Assembly (NCBI RefSeq): GCF_964204645.1 | Contig: NC_134031.1 | Coordinates: forward strand, 13,308,501-13,372,500 | DNA: 64,000 nucleotides | Origin: Tubulanus polymorphus | Taxonomy: Eukaryota; Nemertea; Palaeonemertea; Tubulaniformes; Tubulanidae | Direction: 5' to 3' | Part shown: positions 32,237-42,425 of the stretch, in pieces | Position numbering within the stretch: position 1 is the first letter of the stretch | Layout of the letters: the number at the start of each line of letters is the position of its first letter | Notes under the pieces: model-generated | The model's database searches: none | What the model was told of the DNA's origin: nothing | What the model saw: the letters and a program-made list of their open reading frames with translations, nothing else | Made by a program: the position numbers and the translations under genes

Positions 32237-34089
32237 GTGTACGATATGGCTCAGAGACCGCGACTATCCACTGGAAGTAGGGGTATTGGCAAAATTCTGA
32301 TTAACGAAGGCTACAAGTACCATTTTAATAGGCAACTGAGCGAGTGCATGCTCTGGCGATGCTGGCGGAAAGACTGCCGATCCAAGCTGAAAACAAACAA
32401 TTTCAATAGAGACGACGGTGACCCCGGCAATATCACAGTTTTAGACGGTCCAGATGAACATAATCATGGCCACGACGATGCGGTGATTGAGGCGGGCGAA
32501 TTTTCAAATACACTAAAAAATGAAGTCCGCACTGATCCCACAAAACCTGTTAAAAGAGTTTATGACCAAGAAATATCTAGGCTGCACCAACAAGGTGGTG
32601 GGGATCGCGATATTCCCGCGTTCAAGTCGGTGAGATCGGCAATTGCAAGAATAAAAACTAAGCATATGCCCGAAATACCACATGATATAGACTCTGTTAA
32701 TGTCGCAGGTGAATGGGCCCGATGTTGGAATGGCAGGCGATTTTTGCTACACCATGATAACGATTGGGGAATCCTTATATTTGGAGCCGATCGAAATCTA
32801 CGGGCACTAAATGTAAGTAACACATTGTATATGGACGGCACGTTTAGAACCGCCCCAAGACCGTATCAACAAGTTTTCACAGTTCTGGGTGACTATCATG
32901 GGCGTGTCCTCCCGCTAGTTGTCGCACTTACTGTTAACCGTGAAATTGCTCATTATCGTCAGATAATACAGGTCTTAAAACGTGAAGTTAGAAGAGCAAG
33001 TAATCGTAGATGGCGACCAAATATGATAGTGTGTGACTTTGAGCTTGCGTTGATAACGGCTGTAGAAACAGAACTCCCTCAGACGAACATTGGTGGTTGC
33101 TATTTCCACTTTAACCAAGCTTTATGGCGACATGTCAAGTTGCTTGGACTTGTGAGAGCATATAGGCAAGATAACAGACTTCGTAAAATTGTACGGAAAG
33201 TAATGTCATTGGGCTTTTTGCCAGTCGCAATAGTTCGAAATAATTTTCGCCTGCTACTAAACAGAAATTCTACAAGAAGAGCGATCAGACAATACCCGAC
33301 CCTTGATGATTTCCTGTTTTATGTAGAAAACACGTACATAAATGGCCAGTTTCCAATACCACTATGGAATGTGTACGAGCGAAACATGGATTGCCGTACC
33401 AATAACAATGCTGAAGGTAAAGGGCTTGGTTTTTCCTTAAATCTACTAAATGTCATGCGCAATTTTAATAGTACGTGCTTTGCGCCTTGTTATATTATGA
33501 TAATCCTGATAATTAAGAAAAAATCCTAGATCCATATGCAATCAGACAGGTTATTAAAATCCTAATTTTTATGGTACTTTGGATGAACATGCCACCTTAT
33601 ACAGTCTAATAGGACAACCACGGGATTCCTATTTATCATAGATAAGGACGATTTTCGTCTGTCCCAACCAAAGTCAATACAAACTCGCATCAAAATATTT
33701 GTTTAGAAAGGGGATAGTGCGAAAATCCTGGTAATACGACACAATTTATACCGCGAGTTTTGTCGTAAGCCGAATCGTACTATCGGGGTTCGACTGCATA
33801 TTCACTTAAACACAAAATGCTATTTTCAGCATTTCACAGGCGATGGAATGACCAGGTACAAGTCCGACATCCAAACTTATGGATCCTCATACGGCATCTG
33901 AAAGATCTACAGGCACAGACGGCAAATAGTATTGCCCAAATGAACAGAGGTGGCGATCCCACTGTGCGACGTCGCAAATGGCGCAACTTGGAAACACGTC
34001 TCCGCAGACTCAAAAGAGAGTATGAGGATGGTGATAGAGATGCCAGTAACTACTGGAGAGCAGTTAGCCATCTGATAGCCGACTTCTAG
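32237..34089 (+). CDS. MULE transposase with FLYWCH finger, two exons, apparently intact
   Basis: Exon 1 is 32237-33416 (donor GTAAAG) and exon 2 is 33830-34089 (acceptor TATTTTCAG). The phases join in frame at NNNAE|AFHRRW and give 479 residues without a stop. A FLYWCH finger lies near residues 24-80 (YKYHFNRQLSECMLWRCWR...HNHGH). The MULE core follows: YMDGTFRTAPRPYQQVF near 197, MIVCDFELALITAVE near 257, GCYFHFNQALWRHVK near 283. The second exon is a basic helical tail (RRLKREYEDGDRDA). It may be a recently active element. The start could also be Met 4 (MAQRP). Confidence 0.78.
33417..33829 (+). other. Intron of the MULE transposase gene
   Basis: GTAAAG...TATTTTCAG; removing it restores one frame. 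The A-rich sequence inside has no gene. Confidence 0.7.
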
Positions 34090-34452
34090 AATTTTTTGCA
34101 AATAATGGTTTTTACCATATAAAAATAAGGACGATATGTCAATAATCAACTGGTGATGTGATTCTCTGGTTACCGTAATTCGACTGACTGGTGTTTGTGT
34201 GGTTTTTCATTTGATTTTCTTTTAATTATTGGTTGTAAATACATGTACATGTAATTACGCTCACTGAATATAGAAACTACATTATACAGGTTTATATTAC
34301 GTTTTGAAAAATATAATAGTCGCAATTTCATATTTGGCAAAATCTAATGGCTGTTTTAGGACCTGATGCGGAGAGAAAAATATGTCTACCGGTACACCGA
34401 GACACATTTGACATAAAGCATCCCTGGATAGCAAAAACAAGTGATCAAAGCT
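34090..34452. other. 3' non-coding part of the MULE
   Basis: AT-rich, with AATAATGG and AATATAATAG stretches but no gene. It ends at the right terminal repeat array. Confidence 0.4.
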
Positions 34453-34530
34453 AATCCCGGACTAGTGGACCCCCGGACTAGTGGACCCCCGGACTAGTGG
34501 ACCCCCGGACTAGTGGACCCCCGGACTAGT
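34453..34530 (-). repeat. Right 18-bp tandem repeats of the MULE terminus
   Basis: Four near-perfect units of CCGGACTAGTGGACCC, complementary to the left array. These copies are more uniform than the left ones. Confidence 0.85.
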
Positions 34531-34684
34531 GGGATGACCCCGTAACACACACTCGATAAGCGTAGCTTACTGCTGTTGCGGTAACCTTTGATGTACGGGC
34601 TGAATTGAATAGCCTACATCCGGCAATTAAAAGCGCCCGTATTCCATCTCATCACACTTCCCTGCTTATAAGTTTACTAATTAG

Positions 34685-34704
34685 TAATTTTTTTTGCTAA
34701 ATAA
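34685..34704 (+). promoter_or_regulatory. Poxvirus-late-like promoter before the fused gene in B
   Basis: TAATTTTTTTTGCTAAATAA is immediately followed by ATGG. It is the same architecture as in the A and C homologues, and overlaps the upstream stop codon. Confidence 0.6.
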
Positions 34705-36489
34705 ATGGATGATAATATTGATATTATTCCTCATGATATAAATAAAACTAAATTAAAAATATATTTAGAAAAACAAATATTAGAATTTGAAAGTGACTTA
34801 AAGATAAAAAAGAAAAAATATTTAAAAAGTAAAATTATATATTATTTGATTATAAGTGGTTCGGTTACAATTAGTTCTGTAATAACATTTCTAGCAATAT
34901 TCAGCCCATTAACACCTTTAGCTATATCAATTGGTGTATTAGGATTAAGTTCAAGTGTTTTAACTGGTATAAGTTCAAAATTAAACATAAAAAGTAATAA
35001 AGAAAAAATTAAAACTAATATTAAAGAAATTAACAAATTAAAGAATACACTAGATTATATAATAAGTTTAAATGGCCATATAACAGTTGAAGAACAAGAT
35101 AAATTATTAAAAGATAGTTTTCCAAAAGCTTTCCAATATAATAAATCAATTAAATATAATATTCCAGCAATAGATTTTAATAAAGATATTACATATAGAA
35201 ATGAAGTTTTAGATTCATTAACTAATTTAGAAATTTATGTTACTGAAACTAATAATTTTAATGCAAAGATGGAAAATATATTTCATGTCTATTTAATTAA
35301 TTTTTAAAAATTGAAAGATGAAAAACAATGGTTATTAAAATCTAATATGAAGTATTGGCAGAACCAATTAAATTTTGCTGTTTATTGTGCAACAACTGGT
35401 TGTGGAATTAGTTGGAATGATCATTTGAATAATTCTAAATATAAATTAATTCAAAGTTTATTTAGATTTCATACATACTTTCAAATCAGAATAATATTAA
35501 ATGAATTAGAGTGCGCTTTACCAGGATCTAGATATTTTAAAGAATTAGATAATAATATTAATTTATCAAAGTTTTATAAAATTTGTAATGAATTTAATAT
35601 AGATATAAGTAATTCTGATTTTAGAACGAAAATTGGAACAATAAGATCACTTCCTTGCCCTAAAAAGATTGCAGAATATTGTGCACTTCCCATACCATCT
35701 AATAGTTTTTATAATATCAATAATAATAAATTAGGTTATGGTAAAATAGAAACTAAGGATTTAGAAACATTAAATTTCAATAAATTACCGAAATTTTATG
35801 ATCATTTAAAACAAGAAAACAATAATGGTTGGGTTTATTTTATTTTAGAAAATAGTGAAGGTTTTACTAAATCAGGTATAGTAAGAATAAATCAATCTAT
35901 TAGAACTTATTTGATATGTATTTTAGGTGCGCAAGTTGAAACAAGATCCCCAATAATTGGAAATTTAAATACATCATTTGATACACAGAAACAATTCAAA
36001 GTATTATTTGAAGATTCTATTCATAATGATAAAAATAGATCGATTCCAGAAAACATTGTAAGATATCAAAATTATTTAGATAAATCACATATTAGATTAA
36101 ATTATTGTATAGGCCCTAATCTATTTATTATTTCTAATGATTTAGTATTAAAGATGGGAAACATAATTGGTTACAATAATCTAATTAAAACTGCAACAAT
36201 AAATAATTCATTTGGATTAAATGATATAAATAAAAAGATAATTACTGCTCCAAAATTAATGGAAGGTGAAAAAAATAAAAAACATATTCAATCAACAGAA
36301 ACTAAAACTAATAATATTAAATTAAATAATGATTCTAAAATAAAAGATTACAATACATCAGAAAATATTAGAACTGATAATATTCAACATGAAATAATTA
36401 AACTAAATGATGATAATAAATCCCATGAAAATACTAAATTAGCTATAACTTGTATAGGAATTGTAATCGGAGGAATATTATATTTTTAA
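34705..36489 (+). pseudogene. 144-aa membrane protein fused in frame to the 442-aa protein; later broken
   Basis: Compared with C, a deletion removes the end of the 144-aa gene, the promoter and the MGF start of the next gene. EEQDKLLKD is thus joined directly to SFPKAFQYNKSIKY. The fused frame ends at a TAA near 35305. From 35311 the 442-aa family resumes (NFAVYCATTGCGISWNDHL; RINQSIRTYLICILGAQVETRSP) to the C-terminal anchor. Between about 35630 and 35825 the sequence (CPKKIAEYCALPIPSN ... YDHLKQEN) is unrelated to and longer than the matching part of A and C. A regional replacement is likely. The protein's function is unknown. Confidence 0.7.
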
Positions 36490-36511
36490 TTTTAATTTTT
36501 TTATTATGTAA

Positions 36512-37870
36512 ATGGATGTAGAAGGTGTAGAAGATTATGAAATGGGAGAAATGGGAAATAATAATGAAGGATATATTGATGATGATTATAATGATGCAGA
36601 AACTAATATTGATAATGATGATGAATCAGCATATAATTCTAATTTAACAGATAGTAGTTCTAAAACCATATCAACAGGTGAATTTGATAGAAGAACTAAA
36701 TCGAAAATAAATCCTGAAAATGAAGATCCATATTTAGTAAGACAAGATTTAGATTATATAGACCAAATGTATAAATTCAAACCTATATTTATTCTGGATA
36801 TAATGTAAATGATAGAGGCGCTAGACTTTTAGTACAAGAATTAAAATATTTAGATGACGAATATTATTATCATTTGAATGAAGAATATTATATTGATATC
36901 TCTTATAAAAATCAAAACAAAATATTAGCAGAATCAACTTTGGAAAAATTAGAACCAGATAGAATTAAAAAAATAAGTATTAATAATGAAATAGAAAATG
37001 TAACACAAGAAAAAATAAAACAAAATAGAAAAATATTTAAACAAAGAATTAATGAATTATTTGAAACAATCAATAATAATTTAGAACCAGAAACAACTTC
37101 TGGTAAACTTAAATCAAATAAAGTACCAATTGAAAAACTTTTACCAAATGGATTACTTGATGCAACAGATCAAGAATTAGAAGATTTAGATATATTTTCT
37201 GATGAAGCAATTAGAGAAATTATTAGTATAAGAAATGAAGCTGATAAAATTGCACATAATAAAAGTATAAGATATTATTGAAGTTATTGAAGAAATTGAA
37301 ATTAAAAAAAATGCATATTAAGAAAAAGAAATTGAAAAATTAGAATATAATATAGAATTTCAGAAAGAAGAGAGAGATATATTATCAAAAGAATATGGTA
37401 ATAATTTTAAAAGGTTAAAAGATGTTTTTAAAAGATATCTAATAAAACCAAATTCTGAAATATCATTAAAAGATAGAATAAGATTATTATTTAAGTTTGA
37501 AGGAATCACAATTCTTTCAATTCTAACAGCTGTAACTATGGTATTCACAACAATAGGTTTAGCAATATCAAATGCTTTAAAATCTACACCTACTCCCAAT
37601 AACCCGGATAAACCCCCAGATAATAATTCAATACAATATAAAGTTAAGGATTGTTTAGAAAAATTAGCAAAATATTTATGGGAACTATCTAAAAAATCTG
37701 CTGCAGAATTACCCGGAGTTATTGCATCAATTGTTGGTTTTATATTGAAATCTGCTGGGAATATTCTTAATTCTGCTGCTGAACATATTATTTTATTTTT
37801 AATTACAGTTGTAAGTGCAATTATTTTTGGGTTAGTGAATATGATATCAAACGATATCAAGAAAAAATAA
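36512..37870 (+). pseudogene. Coiled-coil/membrane protein of element B (lesions shared with C)
   Basis: It starts MDVEGVEDYEMGEMGNNN after TTAATTTTTTTATTATGTAAATGG. The N-terminus is acidic and differs from A. A frameshift after FILDIM (36806) leaves the RGARLLVQELKYLDDEYYYHL part in another frame. A stop follows KSIRYY (37281) and a TAA sits near 37320. The distal part runs without a stop from about 37325 into the membrane domain (LIKPNSEISLKDRI, Pro-rich linker, two hydrophobic segments) up to 37870. It is almost base-for-base identical to 61257-62615, lesions included. Confidence 0.75.
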
Positions 37871-37900
37871 TAAAAAATAAACATAATCAAAAATAAATAA

Positions 37901-37920
37901 TTAATTTTTTTGTTAAATAA
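37901..37920 (+). promoter_or_regulatory. Poxvirus-late-like promoter of the intact MCP
   Basis: TTAATTTTTTTGTTAAATAA followed by ATGAG. It is identical in C (62646-62665) and near-identical in A. Confidence 0.65.
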
Positions 37921-39168
37921 ATGAGTGGGAGTTATATAAGTCCTTCTAAGATTTCTAGAATATCTAATGCTATTAAAGCAGAAAGATCACATCATATTAT
38001 TACTCATAATCCTTCAAATATTAATCCCGATGAAACTTTATATGTTAGAATCCCTAGATTAACACAAAATACTTTTTATGTTCCAAATAGTATTTATTTA
38101 TCAGCTGATATAAAAATAACCGGTAATAATAATAATTATGTTGTTGATAATGTTGGAAGATATTTGATTAAAAAATTAACTATAAAGATCGGCCCAGAAA
38201 CAGTTTTCTCATTAGATGATTATAATTTATTTATGCATTATAAAGATTTATGGTTAACTAAAGAAAATAGAAATAATATGATATTTCAAGGTATTCAATC
38301 GGAAAACCAAAATAAATTAAGATCTGAAGCCAATAATGCAGTAGTAGCTAATGACGTAGATAATTTGATTAAAAAGATTTATGGAAGCAAATATAAAATT
38401 CCATTAGACTTTGAATTGATAAATAATAATGCACCTTTATATAAATACGCAATTCAAGAAGACGTTATATTCGAAATAACATTTGCTCCTGTTAATGAAA
38501 TTGTAATATCTTGCGTTGTTAAAGATATGGGTTATAAATCATCGAATATATGTTTAGAATATGATACAGTAACTGATGAAAATATTGCTAACACAATTCA
38601 AACTCAATACAATCAAGGATTTTCATTATTATATGATTATATTGATAAATTTAAAACTGTAACTATTAATGCAAATGATGAAATAATTAATGAGAATATT
38701 AACTTCCCAAGAAGATCTATTAAAGGTATATTAATATTTTTTACCATTGCAACATATACTAATGGTGCAATAAATGTTGATAATTATTATAATCCTGAAA
38801 TAACAAAAGTAGAAATAACTATCGAAGGAATAGCAAATAAAATATTTTGTCAAGGAATGAGAATGATTGATCAATGGCCAGAAATTAGAAAACATTTTAT
38901 GAATGAAAAAGTAAAATCATCTGAAAATTGTAATATTAATCAAATTGATTATTATACCGGTAATAAATATGCATTATGGTTAGATTTTAGAACAACAGAG
39001 GATAATTCATTACATGGTTCTGGAAAAAAACTACAAAACACTAAAGATGGAATACAATTATTCATGACAAAGAATAAAGGAATCAAAAATTTTAAAATGC
39101 ACATTTATATTATATCTGACGCGCAATCAGATATTGTAAATTCTCAATTAAATAGTGTTATGTATTAG
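37921..39168 (+). CDS. MCP: Major capsid protein, double jelly-roll, intact
   Basis: The 415-aa open frame is without lesions. Landmarks: SGSYISPSKISRISNAIK at the start; LYVRIPRLTQNTFYVPNSIY near residue 40; LIKKLTIKIGPETVFSLDD near 81; PLDFELINNNAPLYKYAIQ near 159; a Tyr-rich TQYNQGFSLLYDYIDKFKT near 225; a C-terminal NKGIKNFKMHIYIISDAQ. It would build the capsid shell. It is the best copy of the three: A has one frameshift; C has a 75-nt deletion, a nonsense codon and a frameshift. Assignment rests on Polinton gene content and order as well as its opening strand. A fold search would settle it. Confidence 0.82.
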   Translation: MSGSYISPSKISRISNAIKAERSHHIITHNPSNINPDETLYVRIPRLTQNTFYVPNSIYLSADIKITGNNNNYVVDNVGRYLIKKLTIKIGPETVFSLDDYNLFMHYKDLWLTKENRNNMIFQGIQSENQNKLRSEANNAVVANDVDNLIKKIYGSKYKIPLDFELINNNAPLYKYAIQEDVIFEITFAPVNEIVISCVVKDMGYKSSNICLEYDTVTDENIANTIQTQYNQGFSLLYDYIDKFKTVTINANDEIINENINFPRRSIKGILIFFTIATYTNGAINVDNYYNPEITKVEITIEGIANKIFCQGMRMIDQWPEIRKHFMNEKVKSSENCNINQIDYYTGNKYALWLDFRTTEDNSLHGSGKKLQNTKDGIQLFMTKNKGIKNFKMHIYIISDAQSDIVNSQLNSVMY

Positions 39169-39200
39169 AATTTTAACTTTAATAAAAATTTATATAATAA

Positions 39201-40088
39201 ATGGAAGGAGGTAAAGTATATAAACATATTCCATACATCGATACACATGAAAATAATGATGGTTTATATTATGTAATACCTTGTAATATAGCTTTGATAT
39301 TTGATCCTATTTTCAAAATTTATAAAACTAAACTAAAAGAAATCGATAATAATAAAAGTGGTGTTGTTGATAATTTAAGTAATGTAATTGATAATAATGC
39401 AATACCTTCTACATCTAATAATGTAATACCTTCTTCATCTAATAATGCAATACCTACTACATCTAATAATGTAATACCTACTACATCTAATAATATAATA
39501 CCTTCTACATCTAATAATGCAATAATATTAAATATTAGTGAAAATAGAAATTATTGTGATTATTGTAAAGGTGAATTTTCAAACGCTCCATCAAATTGGA
39601 ATAAACATATGAATACAAAGGTACATATTACTAATGTAATAGAACGTGTTGGTTTAAGAGAATTGATAGAACGCCCATTTATATATGTTACAAAGTTTGT
39701 TTCAAATAAAAAAGTAAATGGTAAAGAATTATATGAAGATTTATTATTAGCAACACCTAATAAAGATGAATTAGATTTAACCGATGCTAATAAAATATTA
39801 GGATCAAACATTGTAAATGAAATATTAGGAGCAAACACTAATAAAGATAATAATGAAAATATAGTTACAGATATTGATAATAAAGATTCTATGAAACCTA
39901 AAGTAGAAAATAATGATAAATTTGATTGGATGAAAAAGCATAACAATGAAACAACTATTGATGATTCAGTAAAAAGGGTGAAGAATAAGTATAAAAATAA
40001 TTCAACTATTGATGTAGATTCGGTAGAGCATTTGAATATATTGCTAGGGCCTGATAGTGAATTGGAGAGTGATGATGAAAGTATTTAA
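39201..40088 (+). CDS. Zinc-finger protein with degenerate 8-residue repeats, only in B
   Basis: The 295-aa open frame begins MEGGKVYKHIPYIDTHENND. Residues about 66-112 are five or six repeats of the type NNAIPSTS/NNVIPTTS, encoded by near-identical 24-bp DNA units (39400-39525). One C2H2-like finger follows: YCDYCKGEFSNAPSNWNKHM. The C-terminus is rich in Asn, Lys and Asp. It sits between the MCP and the HNH gene, where A and C go straight from MCP to integrase. The upstream sequence ATAAAAATTTATATAATAAATGG lacks the strong T-run. Function is unknown; repeat length is probably variable. Confidence 0.65.
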   Translation: MEGGKVYKHIPYIDTHENNDGLYYVIPCNIALIFDPIFKIYKTKLKEIDNNKSGVVDNLSNVIDNNAIPSTSNNVIPSSSNNAIPTTSNNVIPTTSNNIIPSTSNNAIILNISENRNYCDYCKGEFSNAPSNWNKHMNTKVHITNVIERVGLRELIERPFIYVTKFVSNKKVNGKELYEDLLLATPNKDELDLTDANKILGSNIVNEILGANTNKDNNENIVTDIDNKDSMKPKVENNDKFDWMKKHNNETTIDDSVKRVKNKYKNNSTIDVDSVEHLNILLGPDSELESDDESI

Positions 40089-40625
40089 GATATTAAATAT
40101 ATTTAACTCAAATTATAATATTGGTTGAAAATCGTATAAAATAATAGTAAATAAAAAAGGGGGTTTTAAGTATTTAAGGTATTTAAGGTATCTAATACAT
40201 ATCTAATACAATCTAATACAATCTAATACATAAAATATCTTATTTTATAAACTTATATTCATATGGAAATTGAAACCTCAGTAATAATAAATAACCTTTA
40301 TCATTTTCAAACTTATTCATATATTAGTTGAAAAAAATAAAAATAAATTGGTTGAAAATTGTATAAATAATATTTATTTTAAAAAAGGGGGTTTTAAGTA
40401 TTCAAGGTATCTAATCGGGTATCAGGTATTAGGGTATCTAATAGGGTATCTAATACATAGGTATATTTTAAACATATTTCAATATTTATATTTGTATGAG
40501 TTAGATTTTTAAACATTAAAAGTTTTAGTAAAGTTTTATTGAAATAATTCATATATATATATTCATGAATAACATATAAATGAATAACTTCTAAAATCAA
40601 TTTAGTAAAAAAATATGTATAATAA
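40089..40625. repeat. Intergenic direct repeats and GGTATCTAATA tandem words
   Basis: A segment of about 60 bases (40122-40187) recurs at 40346-40410, with GTTGAAAATCGTATAAA and AAAAAAGGGGGTTTTAAGTA in both. Short tandem words follow each: ATCTAATACAATCTAATACA and GGTATCTAATAGGGTATC. The last 130 bases are the leader motif also found before PolB (23566-23672). Confidence 0.7.
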
Positions 40626-41328
40626 ATGGAACCAGAACAACCGCAAAGTATTAATATTACAAATAACGCTGGTGTTATAAACATATACTACAAGAAGTGT
40701 TCTAAATGTGAATTAGATAAATTAGCTTTAACAGAATTTAGTAAGCGTAAGATTAGCAAAGATGGTTTTCAATATTGCTGTGAAACTTGCACTAAACTAT
40801 ATACCAAACAATATCGAGAAGATAATATAGAACATTATAATTATTATATGACAGAATATATGAGAGACAGATATCAAACAGATCTTAATTTTAGATTGAA
40901 ACAATGCTTAAGATCTAGATTAACACAATTATTCAACAAAGAAACGCATTCAGAAACACTATCTAATTTATTGGGTTGTTCAGATGAATTTTTCATATCA
41001 TGGATAATATATCAATTCGATGATAAAATGAATATAGATAATTATGGTGAATACTTTCATATTGATCATGTGTTGCCGATTTCTAAATTTAACATGAGTG
41101 ATGATTACAATAAGAAGCTAATATGGAGCTGGAGAAATTTAAAACCTTTAGAAAAGAAGGAAAACAATAAAATCTAATAAACTAGATTTACAGTTATATT
41201 TAGATCAACTGGATAAAGCAAAGACATTTGTTGAATTATGGAACTCAACACATAATGAAAAATACGTTGAAGCTTATGCGCTTAGAAAACCGGTTACTCT
41301 CGATCTATGTCAAACCGCCTATATGTAA
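40626..41328 (+). pseudogene. HNH endonuclease of giant-virus type, one frameshift near the C-terminus
   Basis: The open part of 183 aa has an N-terminal four-Cys zinc module (KKCSKCELDKLALTEFSKRK...YCCETCTKLY). Next come RDRYQTDLNFRLKQCLRSRL and the HNH core YFHIDHVLPISKFN...WRNLKPLEKKENN. A stop at 41177 is caused by a one-base shift near 41165: the next frame continues KSNKLDLQLYLDQLDKAKTF to about 41328, as this family usually does. Such CxxC plus HNH proteins are common in large DNA viruses. They may act as homing or recombination nucleases. It is absent from A and C. Confidence 0.75.
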
Positions 41329-42425
41329 TTGTATTAGGTTGTTTACAAAAACATCTGTGCCACATTTTATATTCAGTTGAATGGGGTGTATCTCATTTGA
41401 ATATTGATCGAATGTGCTATTTCAGTTGAAAAGGATTAATCAATTACATTACAAAGAACATCTGTTGCTCAGACAGTGTTTAGCTAGTGAATAACTGGCA
41501 GTTATAAGCGCACAACACATAAGCATAGGAACGCATAGGATATTCTCTCTATAAACACAATTTTAGGAGTTTACAGTTATAAATGTAAGTACTTTTTTGT
41601 TGTTATTAAGGCGTCGGGAAACGTTAAACATGTAAAACTTATCCTGGTAAGATGCGCCACAAATGGTTATGTTTAAGTGCTGTAATTAATATTTTACCAC
41701 TACAACTTCAAGTTAGTTTTATTCTACGCTAGATATTTATCTTTTAGATAACAAAATGAAGGCCATTGAATCAAGAAAGTGAAGATAGGAGGATGTGGAA
41801 TCAGAAATAATGGATATTTCAACTCGATGAGACTGTAGCAGTTTAGCCTTACTGTATAGGCTTTCAATGCATTACGTTTGCCGGAATTTCAATTGCGTCA
41901 TTAAGCTGTTGTTAATGAAACACAGTGACAGATGTTCTATTATACTTTATTGATTCCTGCATTCCACGCATACCTTACCGGGCCTGAAATGAGCGGCTTG
42001 GAATGTTGAAATCGATACTGACTGTAGAATAAAATATATGTGTTTATGAAATAGTATTTCCACCAGTCGTTTCTTTGAATTTATTTTCAGTTTTAGGATT
42101 TATTATCGAGAATCCGAAATGACTTATCTGGACAGTTATAATTACTGCTCCTAATAGATAGACAATAGTAGTGAGATATTAAATCCTAATTTAAATAAAA
42201 TATAATAAAAAAACAATAACTTCAACTAGCTAGTGAATTCTATTATATTTTTTATATTTTCTTTTCAAAAAGAGAATACTTTATATTTTGAATAGATTCA
42301 AATAGAAATTCTTTAAATTCAAATAGCTAGTATCAGTAGTCAATACTAGAATTCTTTAACTTTAACTATCTTGTATCATTTTATAATACTTATAATATTT
42401 TTCTTATTAAATTTCTCTAATATAA
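41329..42425. other. 1.1-kb non-Polinton-like stretch plus shared motif
   Basis: No gene. From about 41290 to 42100 the base composition is less AT-rich than the surrounding element, suggesting inserted foreign sequence. Bases 42109-42177 are the GAATCCGAAATGACTTATCT motif also at 105-175. From 42225 on there are CTAGCTAG/ACTAG-rich words like those at 1165-1425. Confidence 0.5.
42109..42177 (+). repeat. Shared motif, copy in element B
   Basis: It is about 85% identical to 105-175 and lacks the 27-nt mini-insertion. It lies upstream of the 200-aa gene here, but downstream and inverted relative to that gene in A. Confidence 0.75.

Larger units (their letters stand above)
31907..34541 (+). mobile_element. 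MULE transposon with tandem-repeat terminal inverted repeats
   Basis: The left end carries about five or six 18-bp units related to GGTCCGGGGGTTCATT (31918-32012). The right end carries about four units of GGACTAGTGGACCCCC (34453-34530), roughly complementary to the left. Flanks share GTAACACA (31899-31906 and 34542-34549), a possible 8-9 bp target duplication. The exact ends are uncertain because ATGACCCCGTAACA also occurs at about 45840, so part of the flank could belong to the terminus. Confidence 0.75.
29818..34664. mobile_element. hAT-like DNA transposon inserted in element B
   Basis: The ends are CAGGGAAGTGTGATGAGATG... and its complement; 31 of 32 terminal bases match. The flanks repeat CTTATAA (29811-29817 and 34665-34671). 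The C gene shows the uninterrupted site. CAGGG termini and a 7-8 bp duplication suggest the hAT superfamily, but I found no hAT transposase domain. The contents are a three-exon ORF, a zinc-finger exon on the minus strand, and a nested MULE. Confidence 0.75.
29410..34684 (+). pseudogene. 135-aa-type membrane protein split by the hAT-like insertion
   Basis: The 5' part (29410-29817) has the N-terminal membrane segment (IGSAIVNALAFTGGGYLF), then a short deletion/stop near 29571 (GCAAAAGAATAGAG). The final codons (TATAAG TTT ACT AAT TAG, 34667-34684) lie beyond the 4.85-kb insertion. The uninterrupted form is at 59062-59469. Confidence 0.75.

Noticed and set aside
32237-34089. Two separate genes at 32237-33529 and 33817-34089
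   Set aside because: A donor at 33417 and acceptor ending at 33829 join them in phase into one MULE transposase.
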